Origin: Chryseobacterium sp. ERMR1:04
Lineage (GTDB): Bacteria; Bacteroidota; Bacteroidia; Flavobacteriales; Weeksellaceae
Length of the DNA stretch: 64,000 nucleotides
Assembly (NCBI RefSeq): GCF_001297705.1
Contig: NZ_LIRF01000007.1
Location: 62,001 to 126,000, forward strand
Reading direction: 5' to 3'
Shown: one piece after another, positions 35,790 through 44,751 of the stretch
How the letters are laid out: each line of letters starts with the position of its first letter
Position numbering within the stretch: position 1 is the stretch's first letter
Notes under the pieces: model-generated
What the model was told of the DNA's origin: nothing
What the model saw: the letters and a program-made list of their open reading frames with translations, nothing else
The model's database searches: none
Position numbers and translations under genes: made by a program

Positions 35790-37145
35790 TTAATGATTAT
35801 CATATTTTCTATCCATTACAAAATCTTCCATAAATTTTGTGGTGTAGTTTCCTGCAAGATAATCTTCATTATCCATCAATTGTCTGTGGAAAGGAATGGT
35901 AGTTTTTACTCCTTCAATATAGAATTCTTCCAAAGCACGTCTCATTTTTGCAATTGCTTCTTCACGAGTTTGAGCCGTGGTGATCAGTTTTGCAATCATT
36001 GAATCGTAGTTAGAAGGAATTGTGTATCCTGAATAAACGTGAGTATCTACTCTGATTCCGTGTCCACCAGGAATGTTTAATCCTGTGATTTTCCCTGGAG
36101 ATGGTCTGAAATCAGCATAAGGATCTTCCGCATTGATTCTACATTCAATTGAATGTAATTTTGGATAATAATTAATTCCAGAAATTGGAGTTCCAGCAGC
36201 TAAAAGAATTTGTTCTTTGATCAAGTCATAATCAATAACCTGCTCAGTGATAGGGTGTTCAACCTGAATTCTCGTATTCATTTCCATGAAATAGAAATTT
36301 CTGTGCTTATCAACCAAGAATTCAATAGTACCTACCCCTTCATAACCAATGAATTCTGCTGCTTTTACAGCTGCATCACCCATTTGCTCACGAAGCTCGT
36401 CAGTCATGAATGGAGAAGGTGTTTCTTCAGTCAATTTCTGATTTCTTCTTTGTACAGAACAGTCTCTTTCAGAAAGGTGGCAAGCTTTACCAAATTGGTC
36501 ACCTGCAACCTGAATTTCGATATGTCTAGGCTCTTCAATTAATTTTTCCATATACATACCTCCGTTTCCGAAAGCAGCTACAGCTTCTTGAATGGCAGAT
36601 TCCCAAAGATCTTTAAGATCTTCAGCTTTCCAAACAGCTCTCATTCCTTTTCCACCACCACCTGCGGTAGCTTTGATCATTACCGGATATCCTGTTTCCT
36701 CAGCTGTTTTTACAGCATGCTCATAAGATTCAATTAATCCTTCAGAACCTGGTACACAAGGTACACCAGCTGCTTTCATGGTAGCTTTAGCATTTGCTTT
36801 GTCTCCCATTCTTTCAATTTGCTCAGGAGAAGCACCAATAAATTTGATACCGTTCTTTTCGCAGATTCTAGAGAAGTTAGCATTTTCAGATAGGAATCCG
36901 TAACCTGGGTGAATTGCGTCAGCATTTGTAATTTCTGCAGCAGCAATGATGTTAGGGATTTTAAGATATGAGTCTTTACTCATTGCAGGACCAATACAAA
37001 CAGCCTCGTCAGCAAATCTTACATGAAGACTGTCTTTGTCGGCAGTAGAGTATACCGCAACAGTTTTGATTCCCATTTCTTTACAAGTACGTAAGATACG
37101 CATTGCAATTTCGCCACGATTGGCAATTAATATTTTTTTGAACAT
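35790..37145 (-). CDS. accC: Biotin carboxylase subunit of acetyl-CoA carboxylase
   Basis: ATP-grasp enzyme that carboxylates biotin on AccB. 451 aa, full length. Seen: [38 protein letters not shown], the glycine-rich ATP loop [50 protein letters not shown], and the active-site strand [20 protein letters not shown]. It lies 93 bp after accB; the gap is AT-rich with short inverted stretches but no clear terminator, so accB and accC are probably cotranscribed. Confidence 0.98.
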   Translation of the reverse strand: MFKKILIANRGEIAMRILRTCKEMGIKTVAVYSTADKDSLHVRFADEAVCIGPAMSKDSYLKIPNIIAAAEITNADAIHPGYGFLSENANFSRICEKNGIKFIGASPEQIERMGDKANAKATMKAAGVPCVPGSEGLIESYEHAVKTAEETGYPVMIKATAGGGGKGMRAVWKAEDLKDLWESAIQEAVAAFGNGGMYMEKLIEEPRHIEIQVAGDQFGKACHLSERDCSVQRRNQKLTEETPSPFMTDELREQMGDAAVKAAEFIGYEGVGTIEFLVDKHRNFYFMEMNTRIQVEHPITEQVIDYDLIKEQILLAAGTPISGINYYPKLHSIECRINAEDPYADFRPSPGKITGLNIPGGHGIRVDTHVYSGYTIPSNYDSMIAKLITTAQTREEAIAKMRRALEEFYIEGVKTTIPFHRQLMDNEDYLAGNYTTKFMEDFVMDRKYDNH

Positions 37146-37238
37146 CTCTCCGAAATTTTAAATTATAAATTTTGAATTTTAAATTATTTTAAATGAAAAG
37201 TCTTCATCTAAAATTTATAATCTTTAATCTAAAATTCC

Positions 37239-37721
37239 TTAAGATGGATCTACTAAGAATAAAGGTTGGTCATATTCTACAGGAGTAGCATCGTCAACTA
37301 AAATTTTAACGATTTTTCCGCTTACTTCAGAATCAATCTGGTTGAATAATTTCATTGCTTCAATTACACAAACAACTTTTCCAACAGAAACTTCGTCTCC
37401 TACGTTTACAAAAACATCTTTATCTGGAGATGGTTTTCTGTAGAAAGTTCCGATCATTGGAGATTTGATGGTGATGTATTTGCTGTCATCAGATGCAGCT
37501 TCAGCTTTCTCAGCAGGTGCAGATGTTGCAACAGGAGCTTGTGCCGGAGCAGCCATTTGTTGTGGAGCAGTATGGTATACCGCAGGTTGAGCATAAGCAA
37601 TATCGCTTCCAGCTAATGGAGTTTTAATAGTGATTTCGAAATCTTTAGTTTTGTACTTCACTTCAGAAACTTCAGCCTTAGATACAAACTTAATAAGATT
37701 TTGTATGTCTTTAATGTCCAT
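37239..37721 (-). CDS. accB: Biotin carboxyl carrier protein of acetyl-CoA carboxylase
   Basis: 160 aa from ATG 37721 (MDIKDIQNLIKFVSKAEVSE); the longer frame to 37787 would run through the promoter and is rejected. A Pro/Ala-rich linker (residues about 55-80) leads to the biotinyl domain, which has the attachment motif CVIEAMKLFNQI with the biotin-accepting Lys and the capping strands SPMIGTFYRKPSPDKDVFVN and ILVDDATPVEYDQPLF. It carries biotin between AccC and AccAD. A strong promoter sits at 37745-37773. Confidence 0.97.
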   Translation of the reverse strand: MDIKDIQNLIKFVSKAEVSEVKYKTKDFEITIKTPLAGSDIAYAQPAVYHTAPQQMAAPAQAPVATSAPAEKAEAASDDSKYITIKSPMIGTFYRKPSPDKDVFVNVGDEVSVGKVVCVIEAMKLFNQIDSEVSGKIVKILVDDATPVEYDQPLFLVDPS

Positions 37722-37744
37722 AAATTTGATATTTGATTTTGGGT

Positions 37745-37773
37745 CAAAGATACCAAAAAAACGTAAAAAACAA
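37745..37773 (-). promoter_or_regulatory. Promoter of accBC
   Basis: Minus strand: TTG at 37771-37773, 18-bp spacer, -7 box TATCTTTG at 37745-37752; the ATG is 23 bp further. It abuts the upstream rpmF terminator. Confidence 0.7.
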
Positions 37774-37774
37774 C

Positions 37775-37812
37775 AAAAAACCGCCAAATTTTATCAAAAT
37801 CGGGCGGTTTTT
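37775..37812 (-). terminator. Terminator of the DUF177-rpmF operon
   Basis: Arms AAAACCGCC / GGCGGTTTT with a loop of about 17 bases, T-rich on the minus strand, about 37 bp past the rpmF stop. Confidence 0.75.
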
Positions 37813-37848
37813 GTATTAAAACGAGTGTTTTTCAGTGAAAAACGACTC

Positions 37849-38052
37849 TTAGTTTTCTTCAGTAGTTGCTACTTCTTTTTCTAGTACTACTTTACCTCTA
37901 TAGTAAAGTTTTCCTTCATGCCAGTGAGCTCTGTGGTAAAGGTGCATTTCTCCTGTTGTTGCATCTTTAGCTAATTGAGGAACTACAGCTTTGTAATGAG
38001 TTCTTCTCTTATCTCTTCTTGTGGACGATTGTCTTCTTTTTGGATGTGCCAT
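37849..38052 (-). CDS. rpmF: 50S ribosomal protein L32
   Basis: 67 aa, starting [20 protein letters not shown], the highly conserved L32 opening. The middle [20 protein letters not shown] replaces the zinc Cys residues found in some lineages; no C-x-x-C is present, as in other Bacteroidota L32. It follows the DUF177 gene after 69 bp in the usual yceD-rpmF arrangement. Confidence 0.98.
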   Translation of the reverse strand: MAHPKRRQSSTRRDKRRTHYKAVVPQLAKDATTGEMHLYHRAHWHEGKLYYRGKVVLEKEVATTEEN

Positions 38053-38074
38053 CTTGTAATAACTTTTTTAATTT

Positions 38075-38107
38075 GATGAGCGATGAGATTTTTTTCATCA
38101 TCTCATC
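38075..38107 (-). promoter_or_regulatory. Hairpin in the DUF177-rpmF gap (possible leader or attenuator)
   Basis: Arms GATGAG-C-GATGA / TCATC-AT-CTCATC with a 9-base T-rich loop. It lies between the DUF177 stop and the rpmF ATG, so it would form in the mRNA just upstream of rpmF. No T tract strong enough to call a terminator. Function is inference. Confidence 0.4.
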
Positions 38108-38121
38108 ATATTTAAATTATT

Positions 38122-38652
38122 TTAATTTTTATCTTTTAATTTCCTGAGCGCTTCCCACCGGGGATCGCTTTCAGGCTCTTTCTCTTCTGCTTCTTCAGTC
38201 TCTGTTGGACTGAATCTTTCAAGGATCTCTAAATCTTCTTCACTTATGTTGGGTGACACCTTTTTCATTGGTATTGAAAGGATCACATTTTCATAAATCA
38301 ACTGTGCTACATTAAAAGCATGGTCGTTGGTTGGGATCGTGATAACATCTTCTTCGCTGTCATCATATTCTTCTCCAAACTTAACCAAAACCCTGATGTC
38401 GTTTTCAATAGGATAAGTAAAATCATCGTTTGTTATATCACAAACCAATTCTACGTTTCCATAGCTTTCTATTTCAAATTCTAAAAATGTAGTGTGCTTC
38501 TCAAGGAGAACATCTACACTAATCTTAGGATTTGTAAATTCTTGCTCAGTGTCAAATAATTGAAAGAACGTTTTGTCGATCTCAAATTTGAACTGATGCT
38601 TTCCAGTTTTTAGTCCGGAAAAGCTCACGTCATAGTTTCTTAACTTGTCCAT
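38122..38652 (-). CDS. DUF177 (YceD-like) protein
   Basis: 176 aa from ATG 38652 (MDKLRNYDVSFSGLKTGKHQ); an ATG five codons upstream is less likely. The family is recognised by its place directly before rpmF, by the opening Y-D-V-[SA]-F-x-G-L-K-x-G, and by LVCDITNDDFTYPIENDIRV (the conserved C-D-x-[TS] segment). Its acidic tail (ETEEAEEKEPESDPRWEALR) ends with the usual PRWEALxxL motif. In plants and E. coli the family is linked to 23S rRNA/50S accumulation. 84 bp separate it from pdxA. Confidence 0.9.
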   Translation of the reverse strand: MDKLRNYDVSFSGLKTGKHQFKFEIDKTFFQLFDTEQEFTNPKISVDVLLEKHTTFLEFEIESYGNVELVCDITNDDFTYPIENDIRVLVKFGEEYDDSEEDVITIPTNDHAFNVAQLIYENVILSIPMKKVSPNISEEDLEILERFSPTETEEAEEKEPESDPRWEALRKLKDKN

Positions 38653-38736
38653 AAAATGAGTGTGCAAAAATATGCATTTTTTTTATAATTACAAATAAAA
38701 TCCCAAACAAATTAATTTTAAATTCGTTTTAAGGAT

Positions 38737-39828
38737 TTATGCTAAATTTTCATCTGGTAAATCTTCATCAATTCCGTTGTCGCTAACCATTTTTCTTGGC
38801 TGCATACGATTGCTCATCAATTCGTTATATTCGCTTCTATTCTTGAAAATTTTGATGGCTGTAAAAATGGCTTCTGTAAAACTTTGCTCATCTGCAATGT
38901 TTTGTCCAGCGATGTCATACGCCACTCCATGATCAGGAGAAGTTCTTATAAAAGGAAGTCCGGCAGTATAATTTACGCCTTCTTCATACGCCAATGTTTT
39001 GAAAGGAGCCAGGCCTTGGTCGTGGTACATTGCTAAAACAGCATCGAAGCTTTTGTATTTACTCGGTTGGAAAAAACTATCAGCAGGATAAGGTCCGAAA
39101 GCCAAAATGCCATTATCTGAAAGTTCTTTGATCGCTGGAGAAATAATTTCAATCTCTTCGTTTCCGATCACTCCGCCATCCCCTGCATGTGGATTTAATC
39201 CTAAAACAGCAATTTTTGGTTTCGTAATATTAAAATCTTCAATTAAAGTTTGGTTTAATGCTCGGATCTGTTTTTTTATTTTTTCCTTAGAAATATTTTC
39301 GGCAACCTTTGCTAATGGAATATGATGCGTGGAAACAGCAACTTTTAAATCTTCTGTTACTAAGAACATTAATCCTTTTTTATTGAATTTTTCTTCAAAA
39401 TAACCTGTGTGGCCAGCATGCTTAAAGCCCATCTTCATCATTTCATCTTTATTGATGGGAGCTGTTACGAGAACATCTATTTCTCCTTTTATCAACGCTT
39501 CAGTTGCAGCTTCCAAAGAATCTATTGCCAATTTGGTTGATTCTTCAGTCGGTTTTCCTAGTTCTACATTCGAATTGTCTTTCACAAGATTCACCATATT
39601 GATCTTTCCTGCCTGTGCCTGTGAAGTTTCGTTAATGTAATTAAAGTTTAAATTAAGCTTAAAAATATTTTTCTGATAGGTAAATAGTTTCCCTGAACCA
39701 AAAATTATCGGAGTAAAAAAATCCGTAATGGTTTTGTCTTTCAGAGACTTCATGATGATTTCTGGTCCTATGCCGTTGAAATCCCCGATTGAAATTCCTA
39801 CTCGTACTTTATGGTTTTTTGGGCTCAT
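38737..39828 (-). CDS. pdxA: 4-hydroxythreonine-4-phosphate dehydrogenase
   Basis: It oxidises 4-phosphohydroxy-L-threonine in the DXP-dependent pyridoxal phosphate pathway. 363 aa. Motifs: VRVGISIGDFNGIGPEIIMK, VTAPINKDEM, GFKHAGHTGYFEEKF (metal His), VAVSTHHIPLAKV, LGLNPHAGDGGVIGNEE, DAVLAMYHDQGLAPFKTLA and TSPDHGVAYDIAG. The C-terminal 25 residues are an extra acidic tail. It diverges from ribE, whose ATG is 49 bp away. Confidence 0.97.
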   Translation of the reverse strand: MSPKNHKVRVGISIGDFNGIGPEIIMKSLKDKTITDFFTPIIFGSGKLFTYQKNIFKLNLNFNYINETSQAQAGKINMVNLVKDNSNVELGKPTEESTKLAIDSLEAATEALIKGEIDVLVTAPINKDEMMKMGFKHAGHTGYFEEKFNKKGLMFLVTEDLKVAVSTHHIPLAKVAENISKEKIKKQIRALNQTLIEDFNITKPKIAVLGLNPHAGDGGVIGNEEIEIISPAIKELSDNGILAFGPYPADSFFQPSKYKSFDAVLAMYHDQGLAPFKTLAYEEGVNYTAGLPFIRTSPDHGVAYDIAGQNIADEQSFTEAIFTAIKIFKNRSEYNELMSNRMQPRKMVSDNGIDEDLPDENLA

Positions 39829-39877
39829 TTTGATTATCTTTGAAGATTATAATTTTACAAATTTAGCAAAAAATAAT

Positions 39878-40474
39878 ATGTTCACAGGAATTATTGAAGC
39901 AGTTGGAGTTATTGAAAAGATTGAAGAAAAAGGAAGTAACATTGATTTTACTTTAACATGCCCTTTCACCAATGAATTAAAAATAGATCAAAGCCTTGCT
40001 CATAACGGTTGTTGTTTAACGGTTGTAGAGATTAAAGGAGATCAATATGTCGTTACGGCGATTAATGAAACATTAGAAAAAACCAATCTTGGAAAATGGG
40101 ATGTGGGAACGGTTGTGAATCTTGAGCGTTGCATGAAAATGGACGGAAGATTAGACGGACACATCGTTCAAGGCCACGTTGACCATACTGGAGAGGTAGT
40201 GGGAATTGAGAATAAAGACGGAAGTTATTTTATTACCGTTAAATATGAATCTAACGGAAGTTTTGTAACTGTTCCTCAGGGTTCTATTACGGTAAATGGA
40301 ATAAGTTTAACCGTTGCTAAAAGTGAAGATTCTCAATTTTCTGTAGCAATTATTCCTTATACATGGGAGTTTACCAATATGCAATATTTAAAACCGGGTG
40401 ATAAAGTTAATCTGGAATTTGATATTATTGGTAAGTATATTGCTAGGTTAATTAATAAACAGAATGGCAATTAA
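39878..40474 (+). CDS. ribE: Riboflavin synthase, alpha subunit
   Basis: 198 aa from ATG 39878 (MFTGIIEAVGVIEKIEEKGS); the longer frame overlaps pdxA and is rejected. It joins two 6,7-dimethyl-8-ribityllumazine molecules to riboflavin. Two lumazine-binding repeats are visible: the first with NGCCLTVVEI, the second with DGHIVQGHVDHTGEV, then GSITVNGISLTVAK. The last bases overlap the histidine-kinase start by 11 bp, so the two are cotranscribed. Confidence 0.97.
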   Translation: MFTGIIEAVGVIEKIEEKGSNIDFTLTCPFTNELKIDQSLAHNGCCLTVVEIKGDQYVVTAINETLEKTNLGKWDVGTVVNLERCMKMDGRLDGHIVQGHVDHTGEVVGIENKDGSYFITVKYESNGSFVTVPQGSITVNGISLTVAKSEDSQFSVAIIPYTWEFTNMQYLKPGDKVNLEFDIIGKYIARLINKQNGN

Positions 40475-41969
40475 TAAATACAAAGGATATAGCTTAAGAA
40501 ATCGGGTCTTTTTCGGTTTCTTACTCGTATGTTTTTTAAGTGTTGCCGCTTCGTCGCTGGTTCCTTACTTTGTTTTAAAGAGTAATTCTCTAAAGCAGAG
40601 TAGGATAGATATGCGGGATAAAACCAATGCCGTGATGGGGTATCTGGATTATGCTGTGAGCAGCGCTCTTGTGAAGACAAAAGATCTTCCCGAAGTTTTA
40701 GGCAATAAAATTCTTGAAATTGCGGATATTAATCAACATGATATTGTTATTTATGATTTAAAAGGAAATTACCTGCTTTCTAATAAAGATGAAAGCTTGG
40801 TTGAGCAAAAGACCATTCCTTTAAATATTGTGAATAAGATTCTGGCTACCGACGCAAGAGTGGATATCAGAGGATATGATCAGGCTAAAGATGCGGTTTT
40901 TACCTCCTCTTATTTAGTGCTGAAAAATAATGTTTTAGACCCGATAGGTATTGTGTACATTCCTTTGTATCACAACGAATCGGCCTATCTTAGTGTGTTA
41001 CACGAATATGTTAAGTATATCTTATTGGTAGATATTTTTCTTATTTTATTTAGTATTTGGCTGAGTTGGGTTACTTCTAATAATTTGGCGAAAACAATTA
41101 CTAAGTTTTCTGATATGATTACCCGTATTACATTGTTTGAAAATGAAATGCATCCTATCAGATATTATAAAAACGATGAGTTGAATGCGCTAAATGAAAT
41201 GCATCCTATCAGATATTATAAAAACGATGAGTTGAATGCGCTAGCTAGAGCTTATAATAGGATGATCCTCCAAATTCAGGATCAAAAAGAAAGGTTGCGT
41301 TTTAAAGCCTCGGAAGAAGCTTGGCGGGAAATGGCGAAACAGGTTGCTCATGAGGTGAAAAACCCTTTGACGCCAATGAAGTTGACGATTCAGAATTTTG
41401 AAAGAAAATTTGATCCAGAAGATCCAAATATTAGAGAAAGAGTAAAGCAAATGAGTAAGACGATGGTTGATCAAATTGATTTGATTGCTACCGTTGCGTC
41501 TGCTTTTTCAGAATTTGCGAAACTTCCTGAGAAGAATAATGAGATTATCAATCTGAACACTGAGGTTGAAGATATTTTGCGTGTTTTCAATGACGACAGT
41601 ATTTTTATACATTCCAATAAAAGCAATATTATGATCAATATGGATAGGATTTACCTTTCCAGAATTATTACCAATCTTGTTACCAATGCCAAACAGGCTG
41701 AAAGTGATGAGAGAAAATTGATTATTAATGTTGATGTGGAGCAGCATCAGAGGAGAGTAATAGTGTCTATTCAGGATAATGGCGTTGGTATCCCTGAAAA
41801 CATATATGAACGTATTTTTGAGCCTAATTTCACGTCGAAAAATAGTGGGATGGGACTTGGTTTATCCATGGTCAGAAAAATGGTAGAAGATTACAAAGGA
41901 GAGATCTCCGTAAAATCTGAAGTCGGAAAAGGGTCAACATTCACAATTACATTGCCAACCAATTTATAG
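40464..41969 (+). CDS. NtrY-like sensor histidine kinase with duplicated HAMP segment, 501 aa
   Basis: Membrane sensor: TM1 about residues 13-36, periplasmic domain 40-180, TM2 about 184-205, HAMP linker, then kinase core. The H-box is VAHEVKNPLTPMKLTIQ (His296); the N-box (ITNLVTNAKQAE), G1 (DNGVGIP), F (FEPNFTSK) and G2 (GMGLGLSM) boxes are all present. Residues 227-243 and 244-260 are an exact repeat (NEMHPIRYYKNDELNAL) produced by a perfect 51-bp tandem duplication inside the HAMP domain. The 17-residue insertion is not a multiple of seven and should shift the helical register to the kinase. No response regulator is adjacent. Overlaps ribE by 11 bp and trmN by one. Confidence 0.9.
   Translation: MAINKYKGYSLRNRVFFGFLLVCFLSVAASSLVPYFVLKSNSLKQSRIDMRDKTNAVMGYLDYAVSSALVKTKDLPEVLGNKILEIADINQHDIVIYDLKGNYLLSNKDESLVEQKTIPLNIVNKILATDARVDIRGYDQAKDAVFTSSYLVLKNNVLDPIGIVYIPLYHNESAYLSVLHEYVKYILLVDIFLILFSIWLSWVTSNNLAKTITKFSDMITRITLFENEMHPIRYYKNDELNALNEMHPIRYYKNDELNALARAYNRMILQIQDQKERLRFKASEEAWREMAKQVAHEVKNPLTPMKLTIQNFERKFDPEDPNIRERVKQMSKTMVDQIDLIATVASAFSEFAKLPEKNNEIINLNTEVEDILRVFNDDSIFIHSNKSNIMINMDRIYLSRIITNLVTNAKQAESDERKLIINVDVEQHQRRVIVSIQDNGVGIPENIYERIFEPNFTSKNSGMGLGLSMVRKMVEDYKGEISVKSEVGKGSTFTITLPTNL
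41141..41242. repeat. Perfect 51-bp tandem duplication in the histidine-kinase gene
   Basis: Copies 41141-41191 and 41192-41242 are identical and adjacent, in frame (17 codons). Confidence 0.95.
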
Positions 41970-42664
41970 TGAAGCCTTTTACATTTAAACAATTCGATAT
42001 TTATCAGTCTAAAAACGTCTTCCGTGTAGGAACAGACGGTGTTTTGCTGGGCGCTTTAGCGAATGTTGGTAATAAATCTAAAGTTTTAGAAGTCGGCACA
42101 GGGACGGGATTAATCTCATTAATGATGGCGCAAAGAAATATTGAAGCTCAGTTTTTAGGGTTAGATATTAATGAAGAGGCTGTAGATCTCACAAAATCTA
42201 ATTTCGAAAACTCAATATTCAATTCAAGATTAAAAAATATTCTTCAGGATTTTAAAAGTTTTGAAACGGAAGAGGAGTTTGATTTGATTGTTTCTAATCC
42301 ACCTTATTTTGAAGAATCAGGTTCTGAGAAGGATAAAATTGCTCGACAAACGGTTGAATTAAACTTTCAACAATTAATCTCAAAATCATCTCAATTACTT
42401 TCTGAAAAAGGAATCTTTTCTGTGATTATTCCTGCCGAAGTAGGAAGTGATTTTATTGAGATTGCTAAAGAAAATCAGTTATTTTTAACCCGAAGAATTA
42501 ACATTAAAGGAATTGAAAATTCAAAAGTAAAAAGATTGATTTTAGATTTTTCTTTAACTGAAAACCCACTTGAAGAATCTGAATTTATTATAGAAAAAAG
42601 TCCGAGACAATACTCGGACCAATATCTTGAACTCACAAAAGAGTTTCATGTTTTCGGTAAATAA
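41969..42664 (+). CDS. trmN: tRNA1(Val) (adenine37-N6)-methyltransferase
   Basis: 231 aa from a GTG that overlaps the kinase stop by one base. Rossmann SAM methyltransferase: opening MKPFTFKQFDIYQSKNVFRV with GTDGVLLGA (hallmark of the YfiC/TrmN family), SAM loop LEVGTGTGLISLMMAQR, LGLDINEEAV, and catalytic DLIVSNPPYFEES (NPPY). It modifies A37 of tRNA(Val) in E. coli; function here is by family. Converges on ftsE with one base between stops. Confidence 0.92.
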   Translation: MKPFTFKQFDIYQSKNVFRVGTDGVLLGALANVGNKSKVLEVGTGTGLISLMMAQRNIEAQFLGLDINEEAVDLTKSNFENSIFNSRLKNILQDFKSFETEEEFDLIVSNPPYFEESGSEKDKIARQTVELNFQQLISKSSQLLSEKGIFSVIIPAEVGSDFIEIAKENQLFLTRRINIKGIENSKVKRLILDFSLTENPLEESEFIIEKSPRQYSDQYLELTKEFHVFGK

Positions 42665-42665
42665 A

Positions 42666-43376
42666 TTATTCGAATAATTCTGCTGTATCCAACACAGAAA
42701 CTTTTCCATCTTCACATCTGATTGCCTCTCCAGGGAAGTTTTGAATCATGTGATAGTCATGCGTTGCCATTACTACGGCAGCTCCGTTTTCTAAAGCTAC
42801 TTGTTTTAGTAACGTCATGATTTCGTTAGAGGTTTCTGGGTCAAGGTTTCCTGTTGGTTCATCCGCAAGGATAAGATCAGGATGGTTCAATAAAGCTCTT
42901 GCAATGGCTACACGCTGCTGTTCTCCACCAGAAAGTTCATGAGGCATTTTATGCTTCTTACTCTTCATGTTTACGCTTCCCAGAACTTCATTAATGCGGT
43001 CTTCCATTTTTGTTTTATCATTCCATCCGGTAGCTTCAAGAACAAATTTTAGGTTTTTCTCTACCGTTCTGTCAGAAAGCAATTGAAAATCCTGGAAAAC
43101 AATTCCTAATTTTCTTCTCAAGTTAGGGATGTCGGAAGTTTTCATTTTTGCGAGGTCAAAACCCACAACAGCTCCATGTCCTGACGCTAAAGGAATGTGT
43201 CCGTAAAGGGTCTTTAATAATGAGCTTTTTCCGGAACCCGTTTTTCCGATAAGATAACAGAATCTGCCTTTTTTGATGTTAAGATTCACATCAGAAAGAA
43301 CAGTGAAGTTTTTTTGCGCAATCTTGGCGTGTTGTAAACTTATAATACTATCTCCGGCGATATTTGTATGTGGCAT
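42666..43376 (-). CDS. ftsE: Cell-division ABC-type ATPase FtsE
   Basis: 236 aa ABC ATPase: Walker [19 protein letters not shown]-loop [17 protein letters not shown] (the LL-x-DRTVxxN pattern is FtsE-typical), signature [15 protein letters not shown], Walker [17 protein letters not shown] and H-switch [11 protein letters not shown]. With FtsX it controls peptidoglycan hydrolases at the septum. FtsX is not adjacent here. Confidence 0.9.
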   Translation of the reverse strand: MPHTNIAGDSIISLQHAKIAQKNFTVLSDVNLNIKKGRFCYLIGKTGSGKSSLLKTLYGHIPLASGHGAVVGFDLAKMKTSDIPNLRRKLGIVFQDFQLLSDRTVEKNLKFVLEATGWNDKTKMEDRINEVLGSVNMKSKKHKMPHELSGGEQQRVAIARALLNHPDLILADEPTGNLDPETSNEIMTLLKQVALENGAAVVMATHDYHMIQNFPGEAIRCEDGKVSVLDTAELFE

Positions 43377-43475
43377 AATTCAAATTTAAGAGGCTATTTC
43401 TAAAATATTTTTTCAGATCTTAAAAATAGAAAAAAGAAACCTAAAGAAACTAAATTTTAGTAAATTTTAACAACA

Positions 43476-43510
43476 AAAAATGCCTGAAAAAGTTCTTCTC
43501 AAGCATTTTT
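43476..43510 (-). terminator. Terminator of rpmH
   Basis: Arms AAAAATGC-C-TGA / TCA-A-GCATTTTT, 20 bp past the rpmH stop, T-rich on the minus strand. Confidence 0.75.
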
Positions 43511-43530
43511 GTATATTGTAATTTAAGATA

Positions 43531-43689
43531 TTATCTCTTAGCTCTTGCAGAACTTACAGATAGACTCTTTCTACCTTTAGCTCTTCTTGCTGCCAAAACT
43601 CTTCTACCGTTAGGCGTTGACATTCTTTCTCTGAAACCGTGTTTGTTTCTTTTTTTTCTCTCCGATGGTTGGAATGTTCTTTTACTCAT
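43531..43689 (-). CDS. rpmH: 50S ribosomal protein L34
   Basis: 52 aa: [20 protein letters not shown], then [20 protein letters not shown] and [12 protein letters not shown]. Unmistakable L34 (R-T-F-Q-P-S-x-R-K-R-x-x-x-H-G-F). It has no rnpA or dnaA beside it and is flanked by its own terminator. Confidence 0.97.
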   Translation of the reverse strand: MSKRTFQPSERKKRNKHGFRERMSTPNGRRVLAARRAKGRKSLSVSSARAKR

Positions 43690-43922
43690 TACTATATATT
43701 TAAGTCGTAATTAATATTAATTTTTCAGGTTGCAAAGATATAGATTTTTTTATAAGTTCCAAACTTAAGGCGTCTTTTTTTTGAAAAAGTTGAATCCTTT
43801 TATTTACACTGAACTATATTTTTTGAAAATAATTTTCAATAATAAAACTCCCCAAACAAGTCTTAATGAATTCTTTAGATAATTTTTTTTTGTATATTTA
43901 AGAAACTAAAAGATACAAATTT

Positions 43923-44468
43923 ATGAAAAAACTATTATTTTTAAGTACACTAAGTGTGTTTGCTCTTTCTTGCTCAGACAAATTGTCTGAATCAAAAGTA
44001 AAAAAAGTGGTTAATAAATGTTTAGAAAAAAATCCAGTCGAGGGGCGGGGTTATGTTCGAACCGGTAAAGTTTCATTTTTGGTAAGTGGAGATATAAAAG
44101 AGTATAAAGAATTAGAGAAAAAAGGGTTACTAAAGATGGAAAGTATAGAAGAGAAAAAAGGCTTTTTTACCAATGAATATGAATTAGTAGCTCTTACGGA
44201 TAAATCTAAACCATACGTTATAGATACGAAAGATGTGGATGGAGATGAAAAAGGGAATTATGTAAAGTTGTATACTAATAAGATAGATAAAGTTGGTTCA
44301 ATTCAAGAAATACCCTCAATGAATATGGCTGAAGTAAGCGTTACATTTAAGAAAGATGATAAGACTCCTTTTTATGATGTTTTAGAAACAGATAAAACAG
44401 ATTTTTACACAAAGAAAATCATGTTTAAAAAGACTGAAAATAATGGCTGGGTTTATTGTGATGAATAG
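43923..44468 (+). CDS. Lipoprotein of unknown function, 181 aa
   Basis: MKKLLFLSTLSVFALSC is a lipoprotein signal (lipobox ALSC, Cys17). The mature part is Lys-rich with short predicted strands (GYVRTGKVSFLVSGD, YVKLYTNKIDKVGSI, AEVSVTFKKDDKTPFYDV) and ends in WVYCDE with a second Cys. No domain recognised. Monocistronic: 230 bp after rpmH and followed by a terminator-like hairpin. Confidence 0.7.
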   Translation: MKKLLFLSTLSVFALSCSDKLSESKVKKVVNKCLEKNPVEGRGYVRTGKVSFLVSGDIKEYKELEKKGLLKMESIEEKKGFFTNEYELVALTDKSKPYVIDTKDVDGDEKGNYVKLYTNKIDKVGSIQEIPSMNMAEVSVTFKKDDKTPFYDVLETDKTDFYTKKIMFKKTENNGWVYCDE

Positions 44469-44493
44469 AAAAATTAGATAATATTGTATTCAT

Positions 44494-44559
44494 AAAATGA
44501 GAAAGATAGTGTAATTGAGATGTTTAGAAAACATAATTTAACGCTTTCTTTCTCATTTT
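44494..44559 (+). terminator. Long-looped terminator-like hairpin after the 181-aa lipoprotein
   Basis: Perfect 12-bp arms AAAATGAGAAAG / CTTTCTCATTTT separated by a 42-base loop, starting 25 bp past the stop. Confidence 0.55.
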
Positions 44560-44574
44560 ATTATAGGGAAGAAT

Positions 44575-44700
44575 ATGCGCTATATTCAGACTAAAGCTGA
44601 AGTTTTAGCTTATATCTTTTTCACACTTATCCAATACTTTTTTGGTGGGGATATTTATAAATGGCTTTTATACTTTGCGCTGTTTGAAAATAATGAGTAA
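44575..44700 (+). CDS. Possible small membrane protein, 41 aa
   Basis: An ATG-started frame MRYIQTKAEVLAYIFFTLIQ continuing YFFGGDIYKWLLYFALF and ending ENNE. It has one strongly hydrophobic/aromatic stretch, like small membrane proteins. It lies alone between a terminator-like hairpin and nrnA. No promoter seen; may be chance. Confidence 0.25.
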   Translation: MRYIQTKAEVLAYIFFTLIQYFFGGDIYKWLLYFALFENNE

Positions 44701-44751
44701 TGATTTATTTAAAAGCTCTATCTTTGAAGACTCAAAATTTAAAGAAAATAA

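Noticed and set aside
36210..36542. 110-aa plus-strand ORF opposite accC
   Set aside because: Antisense to a highly conserved enzyme; no features of its own.
37722..37787. Longer start for accB
   Set aside because: The extension covers the TATCTTTG promoter box, and the family begins at the MDIKDI Met.
39728..39877. Longer start for ribE
   Set aside because: The extension overlaps pdxA, and riboflavin synthases begin with MFTGIIE.
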